Positions 1 to 11,618 of a DNA stretch of 64,000 nt are shown piece after piece. The DNA is from Nymphalis io (Eukaryota; Arthropoda; Insecta; Lepidoptera; Nymphalidae): contig NC_065902.1 in NCBI RefSeq assembly GCF_905147045.1, positions 2,239,377 through 2,303,376 of the forward strand. The letters are read 5' to 3'. Every line of letters begins with the position of its first letter. Position 1 is the stretch's first letter. The position numbers and the translations under genes are program-made. Under the pieces are notes generated by a model, which was given only the letters and a program-made list of their open reading frames with translations, ran no database searches and was not told where the DNA came from.

Positions 1-1390
1 TTCCGTCCTCCACAATGGTATAACACCGAAGGCATGGAGCAGAAGTGTGGTGGTGCTGTTTTTCAAGAAGGGCGATAAAGCTCTTCTGAAAAACTACCGC
101 CCAATTTCACTTTTAAGCCATGTTTACAAATTGTTTTCGAGGGTAATCATGAATCGTTTGCCCGAAAATTCCATGACTTCCAACCCGTGGAACAGGCTGG
201 GTTTCGAAAAGGCTTCAGTACCGTAGACCACATACATACAATAAGGCAAATAATAGAAGACCGAGGAATATAATCAGCCTCTATGCCTAGCGTTTGTGGA
301 CTACGAAAAAGCTTTCGATACCATCGAGACCTGGGCTGTTCTGGAATACATGCAGAGATGCCTAATTGACTGTCGGTATGTCCATTTGGTGAAGTGTTTG
401 TACGAAGCCGCAACCATGACCGTCCAAGTACAAGATCAGAGCACAAGACCAATCCAATTGCATCGCGGGGTAAGACAGGGAGATTTAATATCACCGAAAC
501 TCTTTACCAATGCATTGGAGGACGTCTTCAACACGCTCGATTGGAACGGACGCGGCATTAATATAAATGGCCAACACATTACACATCTGCGATTTGCCGA
601 CGACATTGTCATCATGGCGGAGACTCTTCAGGATTTGGAAGAAATGCTAAACAGCCTGAGCGATTCTTTAAGACAAGTAGGTCTCGGGATGAACATTGAA
701 AAGACCAAAATTATGGCAAACCGTCATGTATCCCCGAGACCAGTGGTCGTAAATGGCTCTCCACTTGAAGTTGTGCAGGAATATATCTATCTGGGCCAAA
801 CTATACAACTTGGCCGGCACAACTTTGAGAAGGAGGCTAAAAGAAGAATACGTTTGGGCTGGGCGGCATTCGTGAGGTTACGTCATATTTTTGAATCGTC
901 GATCCCACAGTCGCTTAAGACCAGGGTCTTCAATCCTAGTGCGTCCTACCTGTAATGACTTACGGTGCCGAAACGTGGACACTTACCGTAGGACTGGTCC
1001 ACAAATTTAGGGTCGCTCAGCGAGCAATGGAATGCCTGGGGTTTCTCTGGCAGATAGAATCCGAAATGAGGACATTCGCCAGAGAACTAAAGTCACCGAC
1101 ATCGCGCTTAGGATTAGCTTGCTGAAGTGGAAGTGGGCTGGTCATGTCTGCAGGCGCATTGATGGCCGATGGAGCCGACACGTGTTGGAGTGGAGACCAC
1201 GCTTAGGCAAACGTAGTGTAGGACGCCCTATGACAAAATGGGCCGACGATTTAAAAAAGGTGGCAGGTTCGATCGAAAGATGGCAGGATGGATGCGGACT
1301 GCCCAAGATCGGGATGGTTGGAGTTTTATGGGGGAGGCTTTCGTCCAGCAGTGGATGGCAAAAGGCTGAAAAAAATAAATAAATAAATAC
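1..1390 (+). mobile_element. RTE-type LINE, decayed 3' part of reverse transcriptase ORF
   Basis: The left window edge cuts this copy; what remains is the RT domain to the 3' end. Reading frames at 263-955 and 1032-1382 match the RTE copy at 50286-53456 throughout (FVDYEKAFD, GVRQGD.ISPKLFTNAL, FADDIVI at 593-604, then WAGHVCRR.DGRWSR and LEWRPR.GKRSVGRP). The FADD catalytic pair is intact, but an in-frame TAG at 254-256 replaces a glutamine codon. A frameshift near 930-960 ends the second segment early, and the C-terminal part is in another frame. The 3' end runs into (aaat)n-like repeats near 1375-1390. This is a dead copy. Unlike the 52.6-kb copy, it keeps the stretch just before FADD. Confidence 0.85.
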
Positions 1391-2187
1391 ATATAATTAG
1401 GTAAGTGTTAACTTATTTACTTAGTTACTTAATGCGTCACTTGAGTCAGTAGCTATTTTTATAAATTTTTCAGTCTTGGAAGACGATATCAGTGGCATAC
1501 TCATACAGACGGTTACAAAATCAATATCGTAATCACCATTGATAGCATATCCGCCGTGATAACAAATATCATATAGCACGCGACGGATGAATCACTCGTG
1601 ATTTCACTGAGAATAACTTTCTTAAAAGATAATATTTTGATCGTCTCATTAATACTCAAAAAATACTCAGTTAGTATTCAAAATTGGGTATTACTCAAAT
1701 TCACATTTACAAAAGCGCTGACTGTATACTGAATCAAATCGCTAATCATCAAAAATATAATAATGTTTTTCATCATCAGACAAAGACATTTAGACATACT
1801 ACTATTTATACGTATATAACATATATATGTACATATTTTCATGTGTATTAATATATTAAGATTTTTATGATCAAAATTCATATGACTATAATGTATATGA
1901 TCAATTATTTTCTCTGTTTTTCAATATATTTACAAACTGGTATTTCATATATACATATTATTCACGTAAAGTGGAACAAAACTAGTACCAAGTGTTCTAT
2001 TTTACCAATTGAGTCAAACCAAATGCAAAATAGCGGCACCGTAGCCTAGCTAGTCTGTTAACCTTATATATCCTATTAAGCCTAGGTATTATATTTATAA
2101 ATACTACTATTTAAACATGGTATTTTTGTTGTTAAAAACTAATTAAAAGCTTCCATTTTCACACTGTAACTATACAATAACAATTTT

Positions 2188-2408
2188 ACTGGTGCAAGCT
2201 CGTCTGGGTTGGTACCACCCACTTATCAGATATTCTACCGCAAAACAGCAGTACTTGTTATTGTTGTGTTCCGGACATAAAATCTTAGTTCTTAAGGTTG
2301 GTGGCGCATTGGCTATATAAGCGACGGTTGACATTTCTTACAATGCCAATGTCTAAGGGCGTTTGGTGACCCATATGCTCGTCCGCCTTCCTATTCTAAA
2401 AAAAAAAT
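2188..2408 (+). repeat. SINE-I copy, internally deleted
   Basis: It reads 'ggtgcaagctcgtctggg', the block 'taccacccact.atcagata', 'ttgttgtgttccgg', 'ggttggtggcgcattgg' and 'gctcgtccgccttcctattct', ending in an A-run. Compared with the copy at 29353-29650 it lacks the block after 'ttccgg' that carries 'tgagtgagccagtgtaatta'. Confidence 0.8.
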
Positions 2409-3654
2409 ACACAATACAACTATATTCATTTTTATGATATTATTATTGTCGCTTATGAGACATATTTAACGTTACTTTATCATTTATCAGTGATTCACAA
2501 ATACCGTAACAGAATTAATATGACAAATATAAGCGCCATCGATATCGCATCCGCCATGATTAAATGAAAGCATTGGCTCGCATTATTTGATTAACTTGAT
2601 TAATATCTGAGGAATATGTACAACTCCTTGTCAACCCGTCTGAATAGCCTCTTACAATTTGATCACACGAACACTATTGTGCAATTATTTCTAATTATCA
2701 ACGAGTCAGTATAACATGGCCGTTAATTAATTTTTAATTTTTTATAATAACTACAATTTTATTTGTACATTTTATTGGATATACGTGCCAATCTCGGGAA
2801 CAACCCACCAAGATGCACACAATTGTCCTGTGTGTGATATAAAATCGGGCACACATTCTTCGCTGGTTCTCATAAACCTGATGTAAAATAATCAGACATG
2901 GCATTTAAACTTTCTACAACATAGCAGTGCAAAAGCTTCCCAACTTCCTAATTTTAACTACTAACTATACGAATATACGGTCAAAATCGGCTCGATCTGA
3001 ATTTAGAATATCAAGCAGTCTTACAAGACCTGTGACGATTTAAATACCATATTTAGTAAAATTTACCAATGTTTTTACTCCTCAAATGTGCACAATACTT
3101 CATATTGGAACAGCATATGCATTTGTAATTTGTATATGTAATAAGTAATGATATTACAAACAGTCAATTAGTAATAAAGACGTAATTGTTTTAAAGAATT
3201 GTACTAAATTCACCATTTTTGGAGTGCGGTTTGCCATCAATTATCTTCATATTTCGCCAAATTCAACCAAGTACTACTTGGTAATACTTGATTTTTATTG
3301 TTTGAATATTTCAAAATGTAAAAATTATTCATTTTGTAAAATAAATGTTTTGTGAGTGTTGTGGGTCACCACCAACAGATAACTGACCACTTACCATAAT
3401 TATCAATAATGAATTTAAAAAAAAGCTATCAATATCTGTATACCTATAATGAAGAAAATGGGAACCATATCCTTCCAATCCAATTTAATGAAACTTTTTC
3501 GATTATTCTTACACTTTAGTTATTCACAAATATAGTTAAGATTGAGAACATTTCCGCGATGAAGCAAATTGACAATTCCACAAATTTGTTATGCTATGTT
3601 CACAATATCTATATAACCTGTGTACAAGTTCTATTTAGAAGTTCTCAGTAGTAT

Positions 3655-3815
3655 TTTAGTGCTTGGCAGTATTAACATTCTTCGGAAAGCAAGCAAAGCC
3701 GTTGACCGTGCACCAGAACTCTCTTATCATGTCAGATTCTGTCCAATGGGATTATGAGAGTTACGGAGTAGAGAGTTCTTCGTCCTGCGTAGTTAGCTAG
3801 TCTCCGTTGAGAAAT
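3655..3815 (+). repeat. SINE-III fragment
   Basis: A degenerate match to the body of SINE-III at 57141-57505: 'ttcggaaagca', 'gccgttgacc', 'gattatgagagt' and 'cctgcgtagttagcta'. The tRNA head is missing. Confidence 0.55.
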
Positions 3816-4332
3816 AAATATCCCAGAAAATGGCTAACCAAATAACTACTAACTATAAGTAAAATAAGGAATATTTTAAAGGCTTATTCCCGTGCAGAAT
3901 ATCCAGTAAGATTCTATTGGTATAACCTTATCTATAACTATAATATATTTACTCTTCTTATTTTCCGGAGATAGTATAAAAACTTACTTAAAACTACAAA
4001 CTAAATTCGATTAAAATTATAATGTTTAAAAATTAAGGTTTTTTCCCAATGTTTCTATATTCTATTTGATATTAGGTTCTTCTGTCTTTTAGAACGTAAA
4101 AATAGTAAAATGTTATAGTTTGCTCATTAAAGTAAAAAGGTCAAATATGTCAATTAAGGAAAATTGAATACTTCAAGTAGCTCTGATCGAAATGATGTCA
4201 TCCCCAGTGCATACCTTAACGGTTACTAATTCAACACGATCAAAGACGATAGCAAAAACTGAATTTGGACCAATATAATTATATTTTTATAACGCTCGTA
4301 AAACATACATTCTTTTGTTATGTCGATTTGTT

Positions 4333-4430
4333 CGTAGGTACCACCCACTCATCAGATGGTACCGCCATACAGCAATAATAAAGGTTAGTAGCGCATATGC
4401 ATATAGCGTATATAAATAAGCGCTACGTCT
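4333..4430 (+). repeat. SINE-I fragment
   Basis: 'gtaggtaccacccactcatcagat' followed by a decayed 'aaggttagtagcgcat' matches the SINE-I body. Most of the element is lost. Confidence 0.5.
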
Positions 4431-5644
4431 TCGTTTTTTTTTCTATTTTCTCCTCGAGAGAGGAGAAAGAGTGAGATATATATAAAAACTAATTTAAAAA
4501 AACAAAGACGATCTCTAATGTAAAACAGAAAGCTTAAGGTATTAATTAATTATCGTTGTATGAGTTCAATTGGATTATTTGAATTTTTAAGAGTAATTGA
4601 GTGAGTCATTTACATAAATTTTAATGATTTATTCTATTTTTATAAATAACTATTCGATGTTGTTATAAAATCAGTTTTACTTCTGGTTGCTTATTTATTA
4701 TTTTTCATATGCAATATTTGGGGGTGTTTTAGTAAAACTTGCAACGTTTGTCAAACGTGCAACGAAAATTAAACGCGTCTGACATTCCACTTGCATTGAA
4801 TTTCTCACGTCCCTTCTCTGATTGTCTGTACATGTGATATAATTTTTTTAATATTATATTATAAAGTTAAAATAATACTTCTCTAAATAAAGTGCTATCC
4901 ATCGCTTATGTGCCCATAACAACATATTGTAAAGCCGATTATATATTAAAAGACAGTACCTAATTCCTATAAGTTAGTTTTAGGAAAATCCGATATGACA
5001 TAAAGATATGATTGAGTCAGAGTTGTTAGTTAGATAGATGAAGGAAAATGAATTTTCACAGAGGTATTCTCATTAATTATTACTATTATAATGATTTGAA
5101 AATCGATACTTCTTGCTTATCCTATGATTTGATCATTTTATTTTTCCTAATAAATAAAAACTAATGTTTGCAAACTAATTTAATCATTACAAATAGAAAA
5201 TTTGAGGAAAATAGAATTATATGAATAAAAGTATTTTTCGAACAATTTTTTTACTCATAATTATTTTTTTTATTGATAAAAACTAACAAGAAGAAAAAAC
5301 TACTGAATATTTTGTCTTTGTATATAGAGGTTTGGTATAATAGTACTAGTCTTCATTTATCTATATATACCTGCTAGTTATTAGAAATTATTTTTGTCTT
5401 TTTTTTCATACTTTCCGACGTCTTAATCAGATTCACCATCTTTTTTTAATACTGACTTAAGTAGTTACCTTTAATAATGTAAAACAAAGTTTTTTGTCCA
5501 TTCGTTTACATACTTCTTAAAGTACACGATACACTATTATAAGGTTTTTATAATAATTTATAGAACTTTTTATGCATTGGTTGTTAATAATAATTCGTGT
5601 AATAATAGCTAGTTGATACGTTTTGTAATTATCATTTTAAAAAT

Positions 5645-5850
5645 GCCTTTGATTGAACTGCACAGGACGTATGTGCACAAGCGTGTGCGCAAACACAGAT
5701 GGACACTCTTACCCAACACTCATAATCTGATGGAACAACAATCCGATACGACCAGAAAGAGTTCGTGCAGTGCCTTTACGGCTTTACGTGCTTTCCGAGG
5801 AACGGGAGTGTACACACTTCCAACTTCTAGAATCCGGGCTGCCAGGACTT
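5645..5850 (-). repeat. SINE-III body fragment
   Basis: The reverse complement matches the SINE-III body: 'gtgtacactcccgt', 'cggaaagcacgtaaagccgt', 'tgtgtttgcgcacac'. It ends about 100 bp upstream of the TATA box of the peptide gene, so it lies in that gene's 5' flank. Confidence 0.7.
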
Positions 5851-5954
5851 GAAAAAAATATATATTAAAAGGTTTTCTTAATTAAATGCCTCGTGAAAGG
5901 TTCTTAAATCTTAAGACTAAAATGTTTAGCGCTGATGACTCAATGTGTTATTAT

Positions 5955-5990
5955 TATATATACTGAGTCTTATGTTACTCACACCTCAGT
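5955..5990 (+). promoter_or_regulatory. TATA box plus arthropod initiator
   Basis: TATATATA at 5955-5962 is followed by the arthropod initiator TCAGT at 5986-5990. The initiator A (5988) lies 33 bases after the start of the TATA box, the usual metazoan spacing. The implied 5'UTR is only about 25-34 bases before the two candidate ATGs at 6013 and 6022. The elements are seen; that they act as a promoter is inferred from their spacing and the ORF just downstream. Confidence 0.65.
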
Positions 5991-6012
5991 GTTGCCGCGA
6001 CTTACGTAGCGA

Positions 6013-6254
6013 ATGGTCAAAATGAAGGCTGTTTACTTCTTACTCGTATGTCTCGTGTGCGTTATTCGCTCATTTGTGGACGGTAGAACGATATTCCCGT
6101 ATTTATCGAGCGATCAGTTTGACGACCGATCTGTTTTCAGTGCGAACAATGTTGTGGTTCACAGAACAAAACGTGGTATCATAAATAATGGAAAATGCCC
6201 GTTAAATTATTATGCCCTACCGTTGCCGATCTTATATTGTGTCCCCTGTAAAAA
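6013..6254 (+). CDS. peptide gene exon 1 (signal, spacer, KR site, first three cysteines)
   Basis: The open frame begins shortly after the TATA/initiator pair and carries the signal peptide, the spacer, Lys-Arg (residues 53-54) and the segment GKCPLNYY...CVPCK. It ends in phase 2 at AA|GTAAGT. The unspliced frame stops at 6256-6258. Confidence 0.7.
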
Positions 6255-8209
6255 GTAAGTTTGTGTTTTATATTTTCGTGTATTAAAATATTTTTTATAT
6301 ATTATTAGGTTGTTATTGTATATGATTATATTTAAACATAGAACCTTAAATAATAAAATAACTCCCAACACTATACAAACATATAAAAATAAAAAACCTG
6401 TGTTTGTTGGCTCTTTAACTTTATTATAAGCTAAGCGTAATTGACCACAATTTTAAATCAATCGCACCTATAAAAGTTGGTTAGACGCTTCTTTTAATTA
6501 AAAATAATTTTAAAAGATCTTCATAAATAATAGCTAAGAAACATTTCGATCACATCATGTTTGAACAGAAAAAACCATATCAAAATCAGTCCATTCGTTT
6601 GGAAACTATGAGGCCACAGACAGACACAAAGATAAACAGATCCTCATGTTTAGCTTATAATATTATACAAAGAATATCAATTTAAATCTGATTATTTTCT
6701 AACACAAACATTTAATAAGCTTCATATAAGATGACATGCCAATCAAATCGATCTTAAAGTTCGATACATTACATGTCGATATGTTACATGATTGTCCCAC
6801 TGCTGGGGTAAGGTATCCTCTCCTCTATAGTATTAATACGTTGTTTTTTTTTTAATATCTATAACAAAAAAGTAACAGCCAGTAATTGTAAGTAATAATC
6901 GGTTAAAATTTACGTTTTCTAACCATTAGGCTAAATAAAGCATAAGCGAAATGTGAAAACATTACGATATAATATAATTCTTCTATCTATATTCACTCAC
7001 TCAAGAGCAAGGCTCTATTCTACCAAACAGTAGAATTTAGATGCTGTTACGATGTAACGAGCGAAGGATTAATAGGTTCATTCCAAAACAACCCACAATC
7101 GTTTTTGTTACAATGGTAAAAAAACGAAATAGGTAAACAAATACTTCCACTTCGTACGGTGATCACTAATTACTAATTGTTTAATAAGGATAGAAAATCA
7201 GCACTGAGGGCACATTTCAAATCGTGGACTGTCTACAATCTTTTGCTTTTGTTCTCGCTTGAAAAACGATTTTTTTCCAACAACTGGTGTGGGACCACTT
7301 CTTCTTAGAATCGCGTAAAAATCGTTTTTACTTAATGGCACTATGTTACCAATACAATACCAAAAAAACAGTGATACCTACTTTTTCTATTCGGGGGGGC
7401 TTCTCGGGATTCCAATACATAGGGAGGTTCCTAGGGTACATAGAAGGTGCGCATACGCCGACGGCTTCTCGAAGAAGCCATTGATAAACTTATTAGTAAT
7501 ATTTTTTTGCATTCGTTCGTAATATAAAAAAAATCTTAAATTATTTTTAATTTGCCATAGTCGTAAAAATATTGCAATAATAATTTACAAATAAAAACCT
7601 TTATTAAAAACCGGTTCATTAAGAGCTTCGATGTCAATTTGTATATCATTTCGATTTAACATCTTTTAATATTTATTCAGATAATATTATAAGAATAAAA
7701 AACCACTTATATTTTTATTTCTAATCAATATTCAACTCGGATTAAATTTATTGATCAAGTTATAATGCAATCTTGAGTAATGTCATAAAAAATATACGAT
7801 GAAACTCAAGCTAACAAACACAAAAACACATCTATTTTATATAATAACTGACCAAATCCAACACACATTGTTTTGCATATATATATATTGCAATTTTCAT
7901 GAATATCAGTTGAACGGTATAAAGTTAATGTACATTCCTATTTAGTGGCTAGTTACAAAGAGGAAGGTCTAAGAAATTTCAATAAAATTTCATAATTATT
8001 TATGCCAACAGTCATGGTGTTTGGTCAATAGATAATCCAATATGATTGGCGTACATCAAGTCACTCGAATTTATGTCTTAGAAACGCACAATAAAGATTT
8101 GTTATTTTACACCAATTAAAAAAATTAGATATATTTAATTTACATTGAAGGGCTGATTCATTTTTCGTTCAGAGAATCGTACGTGCTATCCAAAGAGGAA
8201 TGCTGCTAG
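6013..8209 (+). CDS. small secreted cysteine-bearing prepropeptide, two-exon model
   Basis: The model joins 6013-6254 to 8173-8209 (92 residues from the first Met, 89 from the Met at 6022, whose context CAAAATG is better). Residues 4-24 are a hydrophobic signal peptide. A cysteine-free acidic spacer follows, then Arg-Thr-Lys-Arg at 51-54, a classic dibasic processing site. The predicted 38-residue mature peptide has cysteines spaced C-x13-C-x2-C-x11-CC, which is five, an odd number. The donor at 6255 is a perfect GTAAGT. The acceptor at 8171-8172 follows 'tttttcgttc'. Phase 2 plus one base restores a lysine codon. If the intron is retained, translation stops two bases into the donor after 81 residues. 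Layout suggests a secreted hormone-like or defence-like peptide, but I do not recognise the family and assign no function. Confidence 0.6.
6352..6412 (+). terminator. possible early poly(A) signals inside the peptide-gene intron
   Basis: AATAAA occurs at 6352-6357 and 6388-6393, with a GT-rich stretch at about 6399-6411. These could end a short intron-retaining transcript that encodes the 81-residue form. Confidence 0.3.
6530..6670. repeat. dispersed lepidopteran repeat, Helitron-like (Lep1-type) fragment
   Basis: 'atcaaaatcagtccattcgtttggaa' followed by 'cacagacagacacaaagata' and 'tataatattata' is the signature of a very common lepidopteran non-autonomous repeat usually assigned to Helitrons. 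Assignment is from memory of the motif. Confidence 0.4.
7262..7486 (-). repeat. R1-like LINE 3'UTR fragment
   Basis: 'gtgcgcatacgccgacggcttctc' and the G-rich tract before it resemble the 3'UTR of the R1-like LINE at 10189-12531 ('atgcgcatagcgccgacgccttctc'). It lies in the intron of the peptide gene. Confidence 0.4.
8173..8209 (+). CDS. peptide gene exon 2 (KESYVLSKEECC, stop)
   Basis: This is a 37-base coding tail after a pyrimidine-rich tract and CAG. Joined in phase to exon 1 it adds ESYVLSKEECC and a TAG at 8207-8209. A homologous acceptor-plus-exon recurs at 21670, which supports the exon being real. A poly(A) signal follows 78 bases later. No transcript evidence is available to me. 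Confidence 0.5.
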
Positions 8210-8286
8210 GATCCTTGCTACAATTCCACACGATAAATTTGTGCAGTAGCTATTTTTAATTATAATTTGTATAAATATAATAACAA

Positions 8287-8312
8287 AATAAATTAACGTA
8301 GTGTGTACATGT
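8287..8312 (+). terminator. poly(A) signal of the peptide gene
   Basis: AATAAA at 8287-8292 lies 78 bases after the TAG and is followed by a GT-rich element 'gtagtgtgtacatgtt' at about 8298-8313. Together these make a standard cleavage and polyadenylation site. Confidence 0.5.
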
Positions 8313-8454
8313 TATATTAAGCCTTAATACGTTGCAGTATTGCGTGTTTGAACTATATTATATAGCATTTTGTTCGAAAACCGTATCTAAATTAATTCAA
8401 CGTAACGAGATAAGGCTGAAAAAACTTACATTTGCTTTTACATAATATTTTAAC

Positions 8455-8680
8455 GACGAGCCGGTTGGCGTGGTTGGTAGAACACTTGCCTTTCACGCCG
8501 AAGGTTGTGGGTTCGATTCCCACCCAGGACAGACATTTGTGTGCATGAACATGTCTGTTTGTCCTGAGTCTGGGTGTAATAATTATCTATATAAGTATGT
8601 ATTTACAAAAGAAAAGTAGTATATGTAGTATATTAGTTGTCTGGCTTATACTTAATGTAGACTTTTTGATATCGATCTTA
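8455..8680 (+). repeat. SINE-IV copy with tRNA-like head
   Basis: The head 'gccggttggcgtggttggta' (A-box-like) and 'ggttcgattcccacccaggac' (B box) is followed by 'acatttgtgtgcatgaaca' and 'gtagtatattagttgtctgg'. The same body recurs at 48035-48175 and 59661-59885. It is not a cellular tRNA gene, since the head runs straight into the repeat body. Confidence 0.7.
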
Positions 8681-8689
8681 GTTATTTAT

Positions 8690-9340
8690 ACAGGTGCAAT
8701 TTGTATCAGTAATTACACATTGAAAACAATGTTCGTCATTAGTTGTGACGTCGTGCCGTGACGTAATATACTATGTCAACAAACTTGACTTAAAGCGCGC
8801 GAAGTAAAATTGTTCAACTATGTTAATAAGCATGTTATATATAAGGCAAATGTCCTTTGACTCATCGTCCGGCTTAAAACATGAACCTTAGAGAGTATGT
8901 TGGTTCTATTAAAACGTTAAAGGATTGACTGATCATAAATTAAAGAAAGTGTTTGACTCCTTTCTTCGAATTATATGATTGATTATTTTTATGAAAAAAA
9001 AGCTGATCAATTTTTATTTGAATAAATACCATAAATGCTCTGCAAGGAAATTAATTATTATAATATATATTTATCAGTGTTTTCTACTTTTTAAACGAAT
9101 TTTCATATTCAATTTAAGACAAAAGTTCCATGATCAGTCATCGACGAGACGGTAGAATGGTTACAAGGATAACGGTATTTATATTATATCTTAGTTAACG
9201 CTTAGACAAGTTAAATAATAAGAAGGAAAAAATTGCAGGCCTTTTTCAAATGATTAATGGTATGGTTATCACTTAAATCTCTATAAATTCCTCCATAATA
9301 GTATTGAGTGGTTGTTTGTATTTGTTGACTTTATTAAGTC
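8690..9340. other. AT-rich intergenic stretch
   Basis: I see no gene, domain or recognisable repeat between the SINE-IV copy and the next SINE-I copy. Confidence 0.5.
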
Positions 9341-9631
9341 TTTTTTTTATAATATAGGTTGGTGGTCGAGTATATGGGCCACCTGATGATAAGTGGTCAC
9401 CAACGCTCGTAGATATTGACATTAAGAAATGTTAACCATCGATTACATCACCAATGCGCCACCAACCTTGGGAACCAAGATGTTATGCCCCTTGTGCTTG
9501 TAATTACACTGGCTCATTCACACTTCAAACCAGAACACAACAATACCAAGTACTGCTGTTTTGCGGTAGAATAGCTGTTCAGTGGGTGGTACCTGCCCAG
9601 ATGAACTTGCATAAAGCCCTCCCACCAGTAA
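9341..9631 (-). repeat. SINE-I copy, near full length
   Basis: The poly(T) at 9341-9350 is the copied poly(A) tail. The body matches the family to 'gcataaagccctcccaccagta'. The open frame across it ('MRHQPWE...') is an antisense by-product seen in several SINE-I copies and is not a gene. Confidence 0.85.
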
Positions 9632-10174
9632 ACAAGTCTCAAGACTCTTATTATTAAATTATTGTTTTTGTCTTAATAGCATAACGGTGACTGCCAAGCG
9701 TTACCAATGACGTTAATCGATTCTCACCCTTCGAACTAACGCCGTCCATCAGAAAACAAAAATATTAGTAATGCTTAAAACAGGAATTTCTATTATTTAA
9801 AACAAATGAAATCATGTTTAAGTGACATCATTTATTTTTATTATGCTCTGTGAACGTTTCATCATCTAATGTTTTTTTTTTTTTTTATAACAAACAAAAT
9901 ACAGCCACACTTAAAAACACAAACAAAACAATTAAGTTCAATTATTATTATATTTATATAAAGTATTTAACAGGAAGATTTAAGAGAAAACACTTTGACC
10001 AATTGGAGACGATGCTTGACATCGTGTCCTACATATATCGATTATAACCGTAGGACAAACAAACTTTCACCTGATTCAATAAAATGTCATCGTTAAAAAA
10101 TGTCACTGCTATATTAAAAACGGGCTGCTAATTTATAAATACTAATATAATAAATGCGAAAGTGACTTTATTTG

Positions 10175-10188
10175 TTACTTTTAGGTCT
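10175..10188. repeat. 14-bp target site duplication, left copy
   Basis: 'ttacttttaggtct' occurs here and again at 12532-12545, exactly bracketing the R1-like LINE. Confidence 0.75.
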
Positions 10189-10494
10189 ATTTTGTTTTTT
10201 TTTTCGCTGGAAAAACGCGTTTACACGTTTCCCCCACTTGAAGTGGGGGGGTATGTGGGACTCGCCGGCGCCGAGTATGTGCCCACTAAAAAACCAGCGG
10301 TACCCACACCGCCTTTTCGAGGGGTGTCACGGGATCGCTTGCGCATACTACCGTGACGCCCCGACGGTTGGCCCGCCTCTGCAGGCCTCCAAATCCTAGG
10401 GGGTTCTCAGGGTACAACGACCCCCTAACCCCGGCAACACTTAGGGCGGGAGGAGAAGATGCGCATAGCGCCGACGCCTTCTCCCCGGTCTCCT

Positions 10495-10758
10495 TCAGCG
10501 AAGCGAGTCAGTGGAGGCCCTCTCCTCACGCTCCCGCTCCGCTGTCTCCTTCTGCGACATGACATTTTCGCAGAAGGAGACCGTCTCCAACCAGCACCTC
10601 TCGCTACCAAGCATGGCATTTATCACATTCGGCAGCGAGAGGTCTTCACCGACTAAGGCCACCAGGGACAGGCGCTGAGGTCCCCAAGCGGCACACTCCA
10701 TCAGAGTGTGGCACGCTGTGTCCGAAGGCGCACCACACTCATGGCAGGAGGGTGTCAC
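10495..10758 (-). pseudogene. R1-like LINE C-terminal zinc-knuckle segment
   Basis: It contains C-x2-C-x8-H-x4-C (CHECGAPSDTACHTLMEC) followed by W.PQR..L and SFCE.VMSQKE.AER, the usual C-terminus of R1/TRAS-type ORF2 proteins. It is separated from the thumb by a frameshift. Confidence 0.7.
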
Positions 10759-10952
10759 CTCCCACCTCGCTATCTAGTGCAGGTTACCGAAACAACCGTG
10801 TCCGGTAAGTACCTGCGTCAGCCTGAATGTGAGTGTGCCGTGACTCCGTTCCACCCAGCGACTCAAGTGGGGGCGGACCGCCTCCACTGTCACTAGGCCT
10901 GCCGAGGGGGACCTCAGGTCCTCCTCCCACCTACGAATCAAGGCTCGCTGGG

Positions 10953-11582
10953 CTAGGGCCCTGACTCGCTCAACCTCCGCTGACCCTGGACGGACGCCGC
11001 TTGACCTCGTTTCCCCCGGAACCGGTGCACTTCCACAAGCACCTCTGCCTGGAGTTCCCAGGGCGGATCGCTCGCGAGAAGTGTCGCTGCCGTCCATGAC
11101 ACCGTACGGTACCCACGTATCGCTCTCACCGCTATGACTCTTTGCGGCCTCCGCAGAAGAGCTCTGTTACGAGCAGTGACAGCATCCACCCAAATGGGTG
11201 CACCGTACAACGCCATGGAGCGTACCACGCCAGCGTATAAACGCCGACATGGTGTTTCCGGCCCTCCTACATTCGGTAGGAGGCGGCCCAGAGCAGCAGC
11301 AGCGCTTATGAGCTTCGGGCCGAGTTGGACAAAATGCTGCCTGAAGCTCCATCTTCCGTCCAGGATCAGGCCCAGATACCTCATCTGGGCTTGCACCTTA
11401 ATCACCGTCCCCTGGATGGTGATAGATGCCCCTCGAGGGGGACCCCGACGTGGACCGTGGAATAGGAGGGCCTCTGTTTTTGTGACAGAGACCCTCAAGC
11501 CCAGCATCCTAATCCGATCCATCGTGAGTGATACTCCGACCTCGGCCAGGCGGGCCGCCTCCTGAAAGGTCTGCCCCGTCAC
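10953..11582 (-). pseudogene. R1-like reverse transcriptase, thumb and C-terminal part
   Basis: It begins just after the frameshifted catalytic motif (AARLAEVGVSLTMDRIRMLGL, VTKTEALLFHG, MRYLGLILDGRWSF). It then loses frame again near 10990-11000, and the C-terminal region continues in the frame of 11097-10774. Confidence 0.75.
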
Positions 11583-11618
11583 CGTGATGAGGTTGTCATC
11601 CGGCGTAGCACAACACCC

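Larger units (their letters stand above)
1391..5644. other. AT-rich intergenic region
   Basis: I see no gene here. The region is AT-rich with short open frames lacking start, splice or domain signals. It holds a SINE-I copy (2188-2408), a SINE-I scrap (4333-4430) and a SINE-III fragment (3655-3815). Confidence 0.6.

Noticed and set aside
5613..5852. Plus-strand frame just upstream of the peptide gene
   Set aside because: It is an antisense reading of a SINE-III fragment.
8459..8530. Possible tRNA gene
   Set aside because: The A- and B-box-like motifs belong to a SINE-IV head that runs into the repeat body and recurs at 59661.
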